Positions 32,568-38,259 of a stretch of DNA of 38,259 nt are shown piece by piece; position 1 is the first letter of the stretch, and each line of letters starts with the position of its first letter. A program made the position numbers and the translations under genes. The stretch is from Tabrizicola sp. (GTDB lineage Bacteria > Pseudomonadota > Alphaproteobacteria > Rhodobacterales > Rhodobacteraceae): the NCBI RefSeq assembly GCF_016792905.1, contig NZ_JAEULP010000089.1:1-38259 (forward strand), written 5' to 3'. Below the pieces are notes generated by a model that had not been told where the DNA came from, searched no databases, and saw only the letters and a program-made list of their open reading frames with translations.

Positions 32568-33511
32568 CGAACAGCTACGACAAAGGCCGCCTGAACCTGC
32601 CCTTCGTCGGCATCTCGACCTTCGGCAAAAACCCCTACCAACCCGACTGGTCGAAGATCGACGCCGACTTCGCAATCCTCGGCGCCCCCTTCGACTTCGG
32701 CACCCAGTTCCGCGCCGGGGCCCGCTTCGGCCCACGTTCGATCCGCGAAGCCTCCACCCTCTTCTCCTTCGGCCACGGCGGCGCCTATGACCACGAAGAC
32801 GACGTGACCTACCTGGAAGGCACCCGCATCCTCGACATCGGCGACGCCGACATCGTCCACACCGATACCGAAACCTCCCACGCCAATATCGAGACCGGCG
32901 TCCGCGCCATCCTCGCCGCGGGCGCGATCCCCGTGGTCCTCGGCGGCGACCACTCCATCAACATCCCCTGCATCCGCGCCTTCGCGGGCCGCCCCCTGCA
33001 CATCATCCAGATCGACGCCCACCTCGATTTCGTCGACGTGCGCCACGGCGTCCGCCACGGTCACGGCAACCCGATGCGCCGCGCCGCCGAACAGGACCAC
33101 GTCAAGGGCATCACCGCCCTTGGCATCCGCAACGTCTCCTCCACCGCCAAGGACGGGTATGACGCCGCGCGCAAGATGGGCGACGACATCCTCTCCGTCC
33201 GCCAAGTCCGTAAGCTGGGCATCGAAGCCACCCTCGCCCGCATCCCGAAAGGCGTCGACTACTACCTGACCCTCGACATTGACGGCTTCGACCCCTCCAT
33301 CGCCCCCGGCACCGGCACCCCCTCGCATGGCGGCTTCCTGTACTACGAAGTGCTGGAGCTGATCGACGGCCTGACGAAGCAGGGCAACATCATCGGCATC
33401 GACCTGGTCGAAGTGGCCCCCGACTATGACCATTCCGGCATGACCGCGATCCTCGCCGCGCAGATCCTGCTCAACACCATCGGGCGCATCGCCCACAATT
33501 CGAAGCGTTAA
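32564..33511 (+). CDS. speB: agmatinase-family ureohydrolase
   Basis: 315 residues. All Mn ligands of the arginase/agmatinase fold are in place: His130 (GGDHS), Asp151, His153, Asp155 (DAHLD), Asp238 and Asp240 (DIDGFDPS). Splits urea from agmatine or a related guanidino compound. The region after DAHLDF (VDVRHGVRHGHGNPMRR) differs from E. coli SpeB, so guanidinobutyrate or guanidinopropionate are possible substrates; the symbol is by family only. Coupled to the crotonase gene upstream and 3 bases from the mscS-like gene downstream. Confidence 0.85.
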   Translation: MTNSYDKGRLNLPFVGISTFGKNPYQPDWSKIDADFAILGAPFDFGTQFRAGARFGPRSIREASTLFSFGHGGAYDHEDDVTYLEGTRILDIGDADIVHTDTETSHANIETGVRAILAAGAIPVVLGGDHSINIPCIRAFAGRPLHIIQIDAHLDFVDVRHGVRHGHGNPMRRAAEQDHVKGITALGIRNVSSTAKDGYDAARKMGDDILSVRQVRKLGIEATLARIPKGVDYYLTLDIDGFDPSIAPGTGTPSHGGFLYYEVLELIDGLTKQGNIIGIDLVEVAPDYDHSGMTAILAAQILLNTIGRIAHNSKR

Positions 33512-33514
33512 CGC

Positions 33515-34807
33515 ATGGAAAAGCTTCAGGTCTGGCTGCAACAGGCCACCGATACCGCCCTCGGCTGGCTCGCCTCGCCCGCGGCGCTCTCGCAATTCGC
33601 TCTCCTGATCCTCGCCTATTTCATCGCCCGCCTGCTGGCCCGCCGCCTGACGCCCATTCTTGAAGGCACCCTGACGCCGAAGCCCGAAGCCACCCACCTG
33701 ATCGCCCGCCTCCGCCGCTTCGCCCTCCTCTTCCTGCCGCTCCTCCTTCCCCTCCTCGCCTACGCTCTGACCGCCGTGGGCGAAGGCCTGACCCGCGCCA
33801 CTTTCGGCACAGGCGAGGTCATCGCCTTCGGCAAGCGCGTATTCCTCTTCCTCGCCGCGCTGGAGTTCGTCCGCAGGGTCCTGCCCTCCGGCTTCCTCAA
33901 ACTGCTGGGCCGCTACGTCCTGCTGCCCGTGGCAGCGCTCTATGCGCTCGGCCTGCTCGACGACGTCACCGACCGCCTGAACGCCGCCCAGGTCAACCTC
34001 GGCAACATCGAGTTCACCGCACTCGCCCTGATCCGCGGTCTGATCGCCGGGTCGCTGCTGTTCTGGCTCGGCTCCTGGTCGAACCACCAGTCGGCCGGCT
34101 ACATCAAGGCGCAACCCGACCTCCGCCCCGCCACCCGCGAGCTGGCGATCAAGGCCAGCGAGGTCGCCATTTTCGGCGCGGCCTTCCTGCTCCTGATGTC
34201 GATCATGGGCATCGACCTGACCGCCGTTGCCGTCCTCGGCGGCGCGCTCGGCGTCGGCATCGGCCTTGGCCTGCAACAGATCGCCGCCAACTTCGTCTCG
34301 GGCATCATCCTGCTCCTCGAAGGCCAGACCACCGTCGGCGACTATGTGGAACTCGACGGCGGCGAGAGGGGAACCATCGTCAAGATGACCGCCCGCGCCT
34401 GCATTCTGGAAACCTTCGACGGCAAGTGGATCGTCATCCCGAACGAGCATTTCATCACCACCCGCGTGGTGAACTACTCCGACCAGGGCAGCGCCAATCG
34501 CTATGAAGCTCTGTTTTCAGTGGCTTACGAGACCGACATAAACATCGTGCCCGATCTGATCGAGCGCGCGGTCTCGAAACTCCCCTTCATCCTGCAACAG
34601 CCAGATGGCCCGGATTGCGAATTGCGCGGCTTTGGCGAAAGCAGCGTCGACTTCGCGGTGGAATACTGGGTGTCCGGCATCGACGACGGCAAGAACAAAT
34701 ACGGGTCCCCCGTCCTTTTCGCGATCTGGAACGCGCTGAAAGAGGCCGGGATCGGGATGCCCTATCCCCACCGCGTCGTCGAACTGCGGAACGCCCCCGG
34801 TGCCTGA
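33515..34807 (+). CDS. MscS-family mechanosensitive channel
   Basis: 430 residues. Several membrane helices at about 25-42, 70-90, 105-122, 135-150, 170-187 and 213-232 precede the pore-lining Gly/Ala-rich helix (about 234-268, ALGVGIGLGLQQIAANFVSG) and the cytoplasmic beta domain (GDYVELDGGERGTIVKMTARACILETFDGKWIVIPNE). Five or six helices, not three, place it with the larger MscS homologues. Opens to release ions and small solutes on hypo-osmotic shock. It begins 3 bases after the ureohydrolase stop; the flavoprotein start overlaps its end. Confidence 0.92.
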   Translation: MEKLQVWLQQATDTALGWLASPAALSQFALLILAYFIARLLARRLTPILEGTLTPKPEATHLIARLRRFALLFLPLLLPLLAYALTAVGEGLTRATFGTGEVIAFGKRVFLFLAALEFVRRVLPSGFLKLLGRYVLLPVAALYALGLLDDVTDRLNAAQVNLGNIEFTALALIRGLIAGSLLFWLGSWSNHQSAGYIKAQPDLRPATRELAIKASEVAIFGAAFLLLMSIMGIDLTAVAVLGGALGVGIGLGLQQIAANFVSGIILLLEGQTTVGDYVELDGGERGTIVKMTARACILETFDGKWIVIPNEHFITTRVVNYSDQGSANRYEALFSVAYETDINIVPDLIERAVSKLPFILQQPDGPDCELRGFGESSVDFAVEYWVSGIDDGKNKYGSPVLFAIWNALKEAGIGMPYPHRVVELRNAPGA

Positions 34808-35966
34808 CGCCCTGGTCATCGGAGCAGGCCCAGCCGGGCTTATGGCCGCCGAAGAATTGTCGAAGACCGGCGCGCAAGTCATTGTTGTCGAGGCCAAACC
34901 CACCGTCGCCCGCAAATTCCTGATGGCCGGGAAATCCGGCCTGAACGTCACCAAGGATGAACCTTGGGAAACCTTCGTCACCCGCTACGATGCCCCGCAA
35001 CTCCTTCCGATCCTTCAGAAATTCGGCCCTGCGGAAGTCCAGGCCTGGTGCCGTGCCCTGGGTCAGGAGGTATATACAGGCTCGTCCAGCCGCGTCTTTC
35101 CCGTCGCGATGAAAGCCTCCCCGCTGTTGCGGGCATGGCTGCAACGCCTGACCTCGCAAGGCGTCGAGATCCGCACCCGCTGGCGCTGGACCGGCTTCGA
35201 CGGCAAGGCCCTCACCTTCGATACCCCGACCGGCGCGCAGAGGCTTACCCCCAAAGTCACCATCCTTGCCCTTGGCGGAGCGAGTTGGCAGCGTCTCGGC
35301 TCTGACGCAGCCTGGGTGCCATGGCTGCGCGAAAAGGGTGTGCAGATCACCGACTGGAAACCCGCCAACATGGGCTTCCGTGTCGACTGGTCGCCGCACA
35401 TGAGCCCATATTTCGGCAAGCCGATCAAGGGTATAGCCCTGAACGCCGGACCCCGCCGCGAGCGTGGCGAATTCGTCCTTTCGGTGAAGGGGATCGAGGG
35501 TGGCGGTATATACAGTATATACAAGTACCTACGCGACGGCGCTCCGCTCGCGCTCGACCTGCTCCCCGACCTCAGCCAGGACCAGATCACCCGTCGCCTC
35601 GCAAACATGAAACCCGGCGAAAGCACCACCAACCGCCTGCGCAAGCTTGGCCTCGACAAGGCGCAGATTGCACTGGTGATGGAATTCGCCCGGCACCAGC
35701 CCTTCGTGCATCTGAAACACCTGCAAATCCCGCTGCAAGGCCCCCGTCCGCTGGACGAAGCCATCTCGGTTGCGGGAGGCGTGTCATGGGACGCCCTGAC
35801 CTCGGATCTGGAACTGAAAGCCCTTCCGGGCACCTTCGTCTGTGGAGAAATGATCGACTGGGAGGCCCCGACCGGCGGCTACCTGCTCACCGCTTCATGG
35901 GCCACAGGCCGCTGGGCGGGGATGGCGGCGCACCGGCACTTGCAACATACCCCGCCCCGGACTTGA
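34800..35966 (+). CDS. BaiN-type NAD(P)/FAD-dependent flavoprotein
   Basis: 388 residues from GTG 34800, overlapping the MscS gene by 8 bases; the codon before any ATG already encodes the FAD motif GAGPAGL (8-14), so the GTG must be near the true start. ARKFLMAGKSGLN (about 38-49) is the HI0933/BaiN/RdsA signature, and the C-terminal GTFVCGEMIDWEAPTGGYLLTASWATGR closes the FAD site. This subgroup (about 390 residues) was described as TIGR03862-like flavoproteins of unknown substrate. It holds three copies of GTATATAC, two in direct tandem. Its stop codon lies in a large inverted repeat, which gives the C-terminus PPRT. Confidence 0.9.
   Translation: MPDALVIGAGPAGLMAAEELSKTGAQVIVVEAKPTVARKFLMAGKSGLNVTKDEPWETFVTRYDAPQLLPILQKFGPAEVQAWCRALGQEVYTGSSSRVFPVAMKASPLLRAWLQRLTSQGVEIRTRWRWTGFDGKALTFDTPTGAQRLTPKVTILALGGASWQRLGSDAAWVPWLREKGVQITDWKPANMGFRVDWSPHMSPYFGKPIKGIALNAGPRRERGEFVLSVKGIEGGGIYSIYKYLRDGAPLALDLLPDLSQDQITRRLANMKPGESTTNRLRKLGLDKAQIALVMEFARHQPFVHLKHLQIPLQGPRPLDEAISVAGGVSWDALTSDLELKALPGTFVCGEMIDWEAPTGGYLLTASWATGRWAGMAAHRHLQHTPPRT
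35506..35523. repeat. tandem duplication of GTATATACA in the flavoprotein gene
   Basis: Two identical 9-base units abut (35506-35514 and 35515-35523) and encode Ile-Tyr-Ser-Ile-Tyr with rare ATA codons. Part of the dispersed octamer family. Confidence 0.85.
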
Positions 35967-36015
35967 TCCGGGGCCTCATGGGTTGCGGGAGGCCCCGGAT
36001 CAAGTCCGGGGCGGG
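35951..36015. repeat. interspersed palindrome with 26-bp arms between convergent genes
   Basis: Arms 35951-35976 and 35990-36015 are exact inverse complements over 26 bases with a 13-base loop; the core is CCCCGGACTTGATCCGGGG. It will form a very stable hairpin on both strands and can end both transcripts. The flavoprotein TGA (35964-35966) and the TGA of the minus-strand gene (36000-36002) are both inside the arms. Elements with this CCCCGGATCAAGTCCGGGG core are common intergenic palindromes in alphaproteobacteria. Confidence 0.85.
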
Positions 36016-36455
36016 TGGTCCTGATGCAGCGCTTCGAACCACGGCAGCACCTGCTCGCGCACCACCTCCACCGCCAGATCAAGGCGCTCCGGCTGCTCCA
36101 GCACATCCACGAACGCCAGCGTACCCGGATCACCCGCCGACTGTTGGAAGAACGCGGCCAGCGCCACATCCTCGCCGCCCGGCCAGTCCGGATTATCCGG
36201 CACCTCGCCTTCGGGAGTGACGAACCGCAGCACGATCCGCACATCCCAGCCATAGCGATCCCGCTGCAAATGCACCGCCGACTTCCCCGCCGCCGAAACC
36301 CGGCTCCAGGTCGTCTTGGTCAGCACATAGCCCGCAGGCCGCAGCACCGCGTCCACTGCCGCAACGATCCGCCCCCAGGCCTCCTCCCGCCGCGCCGGAA
36401 AACCCGGGTCATTCGCGGCCAGGTGCTTGCGGGCGGAAAGGTCCGGGTCCTCCAT
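36000..36455 (-). CDS. small unknown protein, DUF4304-like
   Basis: 151 residues, ATG directly after the pheS stop (no gap). The pattern GWDVRIVLRFVTPEGE, VLRPAGYVLTKTTWSRVSA and a C-terminal VREQVLPWFEALHQ resembles DUF4304, small proteins of unknown role; the match is tentative. No signal peptide or membrane helix. The C-terminal PPRT is donated by the large palindrome, identical to the end of the convergent flavoprotein. In many relatives pheT comes after pheS; here this gene intervenes and pheT is not within the window. Confidence 0.65.
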   Translation of the reverse strand: MEDPDLSARKHLAANDPGFPARREEAWGRIVAAVDAVLRPAGYVLTKTTWSRVSAAGKSAVHLQRDRYGWDVRIVLRFVTPEGEVPDNPDWPGGEDVALAAFFQQSAGDPGTLAFVDVLEQPERLDLAVEVVREQVLPWFEALHQDHPPRT

Positions 36456-37538
36456 TCAGGCCGAAAGCCCCCCCGCCAGGTCCGGCACGTCCAGCGCCGA
36501 GAACCCGTAGTGCCGCAGCCAGCGCAGATCGGCCTCGAAGAACGCCCGCAGGTCGGGGATGCCGTATTTCAGCATCGCGATCCGGTCGATCCCCATGCCG
36601 AAGGCAAAGCCCTGCCACTGGGTCGGGTCCACCCCCGCCGCCGACAGCACCTTCGGATGCACCATGCCGGACCCGAGGATCTCCATCCACTTGTCGCCCT
36701 CGCCGATCTTCAACTGGCCGCCCACGTTGGAATATCTGATGTCGACCTCTGCCGAAGGCTCGGTGAACGGGAAATGCGAGGCGCGGAAGCGCAGTTCCAC
36801 CTTGTCCACCTCGAAGAACGCCCGGCAGAATTCCTCCAGCGTCCATTTCAGGTTGGCCATGCTGATCGACCGATCGATCGCCAGCCCCTCCACCTGATGG
36901 AACATCGGCGTATGCGTCTGGTCCATGTCCATCCGGTAGACCCGCCCCGGCGCGATCACCCGGATCGGCGCGCCCTGATCCATCATCGCCCGGATCTGCA
37001 CCGGGCTGGTATGGGTCCGCAACACATGCGGCGGGCGGTTGTCGCCCTCGGCCCGCGCCATGAAGAACGTGTCATGCTCCTGCCGCGCGGGGTGTTCCGG
37101 CGGGATGTTCAGCGCGTCGAAGTTGTACCAGTCGGATTCCACCTGCGGCCCTTCGGCCACCGAGAACCCCATGTCGGCAAAGATCGCCGTCAGCTCTTCC
37201 ATCACCTGCGACACCGGATGGATCGTCCCCCGCGGGCGAGGCCGCCCGGGCAGCGTCACATCCAGCCATTCCGATTTCAGCCGCTCGTCCAGCGCCGCAT
37301 CGCCCAGCGCCACCTTACGCGCCCGCAAGGCCGCGTCGATCTCGTCCTTCAGCGCGTTCAGGCTCGCCCCCGCCGCCTTCCGCTGATCCGGGTCCATCTT
37401 CCCCAGACCGGCCATCAGCGCGGAAATCTCGCCCTTCTTGCCCAGCGCACCGACGCGGACCTCTTCCAGCCCGGCCTCGTCCGCCGCGCCGGCCACCGCC
37501 GCCAGATACCTGGCCTTGAGCGTGTCGATCCCGTCCAT
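36456..37538 (-). CDS. pheS: phenylalanine--tRNA ligase alpha subunit
   Basis: 360 residues from ATG 37538 ([17 protein letters not shown]). Class II synthetase; forms an alpha2-beta2 enzyme with PheT and charges tRNA-Phe. N-terminal coiled coil (about 1-100), then motif 1 region ([38 protein letters not shown]), motif 2 (RVYRMD ... [11 protein letters not shown]), [12 protein letters not shown] and motif 3 ([16 protein letters not shown]). Full length and normal. Confidence 0.98.
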   Translation of the reverse strand: MDGIDTLKARYLAAVAGAADEAGLEEVRVGALGKKGEISALMAGLGKMDPDQRKAAGASLNALKDEIDAALRARKVALGDAALDERLKSEWLDVTLPGRPRPRGTIHPVSQVMEELTAIFADMGFSVAEGPQVESDWYNFDALNIPPEHPARQEHDTFFMARAEGDNRPPHVLRTHTSPVQIRAMMDQGAPIRVIAPGRVYRMDMDQTHTPMFHQVEGLAIDRSISMANLKWTLEEFCRAFFEVDKVELRFRASHFPFTEPSAEVDIRYSNVGGQLKIGEGDKWMEILGSGMVHPKVLSAAGVDPTQWQGFAFGMGIDRIAMLKYGIPDLRAFFEADLRWLRHYGFSALDVPDLAGGLSA

Positions 37539-37595
37539 GTCAGTCTCCCGCAAATCGGCTTCCCTGCTAAAGGCGAAGCCCCCGCGATGCAAGGT

Positions 37596-38259
37596 TCAGA
37601 AGATCGACCTCCGCCCCCGCACCTCCAGCATCCTCCGCGACCGCGCGACCTGCCCGTTCTGCGCCGTCAAGGCCACCGGAGCCTCCTTCAGCCGCTTCTC
37701 GATCACCACCAGCGAATCGAAGAACCGGATGCTGCCGATCTCCCGCGCCAGCGGATGCAGCGGGAACCCGGCATCGTCCTCGGTATACCAGGAATGCATC
37801 CGGTCGATCAGGTCCTTGGCGAATTCGATGAAACTCGCAGGCTCCCTGAAACCCCCGCCGAACCCCGGCCAATAGCTCGTATGCACGTCCTCGACGATAT
37901 AGAGCCCCCGGTCGGCCAGCCTCGGCCAGAGGTGGCGGAAACTGGTGACCTGCTGCTGCATCTGGTGCCCGCCATCATCGACGATCAGGTCGAACGGCCC
38001 GTGACTGGCTCCCACCCGCTCCAGGAACACCGGGTCCGCCTGATCGCCGATCTCCACCTTGGTCCCCGGCAGGGCCAGGGCGGCACAGGCCGGGTCGATG
38101 TCGAGGAACACCAGTCGAGAACCCGGCCCGAGGAAGTCCTGCCACATCGGGATCGAGCCGCCCTTGTAGACGCCGATCTCCAGGAACGACACATCGCGCC
38201 CCTGCCAATCGGCCAGAAGCGCGTCATAGACCTCCAGGTAGTGCTCCATCTTGAACAGC
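37596..38259 (-). CDS. SAM-dependent methyltransferase, probably continuing past the window
   Basis: The reading frame is open to the window edge. An ATG at 38249 gives 217 residues, but the bases before it encode Leu-Phe-Lys, and KMEHYLEVYDALL looks like the internal KxxHYxxxYE segment near the start of this family, so the true start is likely outside. The class I SAM fold is seen in FLEIGVYKGGSIPMWQ, LVFLDIDP and FDLIVDDGGH. Close to CmcI/rhamnosyl O-methyltransferase-type enzymes acting on sugars or secondary products; the real substrate is unknown. Not coupled to pheS (57-base gap). Confidence 0.8.
   Translation of the reverse strand, partial: LFKMEHYLEVYDALLADWQGRDVSFLEIGVYKGGSIPMWQDFLGPGSRLVFLDIDPACAALALPGTKVEIGDQADPVFLERVGASHGPFDLIVDDGGHQMQQQVTSFRHLWPRLADRGLYIVEDVHTSYWPGFGGGFREPASFIEFAKDLIDRMHSWYTEDDAGFPLHPLAREIGSIRFFDSLVVIEKRLKEAPVALTAQNGQVARSRRMLEVRGRRSIF

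Noticed and set aside
32321-34450. A 709-codon open frame on the minus strand
   Set aside because: It crosses the crotonase, ureohydrolase and MscS genes in antisense; low-complexity Gly/Asp/Glu composition marks it as a shadow.
37557-37580. GGCTTC...GAAGCC between the methyltransferase gene and pheS as a terminator
   Set aside because: Six-base stem with a 12-base loop and no T-run; too weak to claim.

Overview
The window looks like a chromosomal segment of a high-GC alphaproteobacterium of the Rhodobacteraceae (Rhodobacter/Paracoccus/Gemmobacter relatives). This is inferred from the strong G/C bias at third codon positions, a molybdenum fdsGBA-type NAD-dependent formate dehydrogenase whose metal-ligand residues fit the Rhodobacter capsulatus enzyme, the hemD / mitofilin-like / hemY block facing tsaD, a DUF2125 lipid-exposed-type protein, and GC-rich interspersed palindromes of the kind common in this family. 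No phage, transposase, integrase, CRISPR or plasmid gene was seen. Most genes are packed in operons with 4-base ATGA overlaps.

Layout. 1-2705 (+): the end of rfbB, a YdcF-like membrane protein, rfbD and rfbA, the dTDP-L-rhamnose pathway. 2844-9903 (-): lysR regulator, then fdsG, fdsB, a small DUF4287 gene, fdsA, fdhD and fdsD, a soluble NAD-linked Mo formate dehydrogenase with its sulfur-transfer factor. 9980-11727 (+): S49 peptidase, a 61-residue membrane/zinc-ribbon protein and a pteridine-reductase-like SDR. 12029-13885 (+): uvrC. 13978-14658 (-): an unrecognised envelope protein. 15020-19035 (-): a trans-4-hydroxy-L-proline degradation operon (epimerase, FAD dehydrogenase, deaminase) with its GntR regulator. 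19091-21823 (-): tsaD, gpsA, yciI-like, EVE-domain gene. 21868-25245 (+): hemD, a Mic60-like protein, hemY; then tRNA-Thr(CGT). 25522-31840 (-): DUF2125 protein, pmbA, a cysQ/IMPase-like phosphatase and a DEAD-box helicase with a long repetitive basic tail. 31941-35966 (+): a crotonase without the usual catalytic glutamates, a ureohydrolase, an MscS channel and a BaiN-type flavoprotein. 36000-38259 (-): a methyltransferase that probably starts beyond the window, pheS and a small unknown protein.

The gene content is mostly ordinary. The most unusual signal is at DNA level: the AT-rich palindromic octamer GTATATAC, with its relatives GTATCTAC/GTAGATAC and GTAGCTAC, occurs 17 times between 14083 and 35522, almost always inside genes and in all three reading frames, although it should be very rare at this base composition. 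No copy was found in the first 14 kb. I have no established function for it. Other points worth checking are a 26-bp-arm inverted repeat that contains the stop codons of two converging genes, a hairpin over the fdsA ribosome-binding site, candidate operators for the LysR and GntR regulators, and an 11-bp tandem repeat upstream of the unknown envelope gene.
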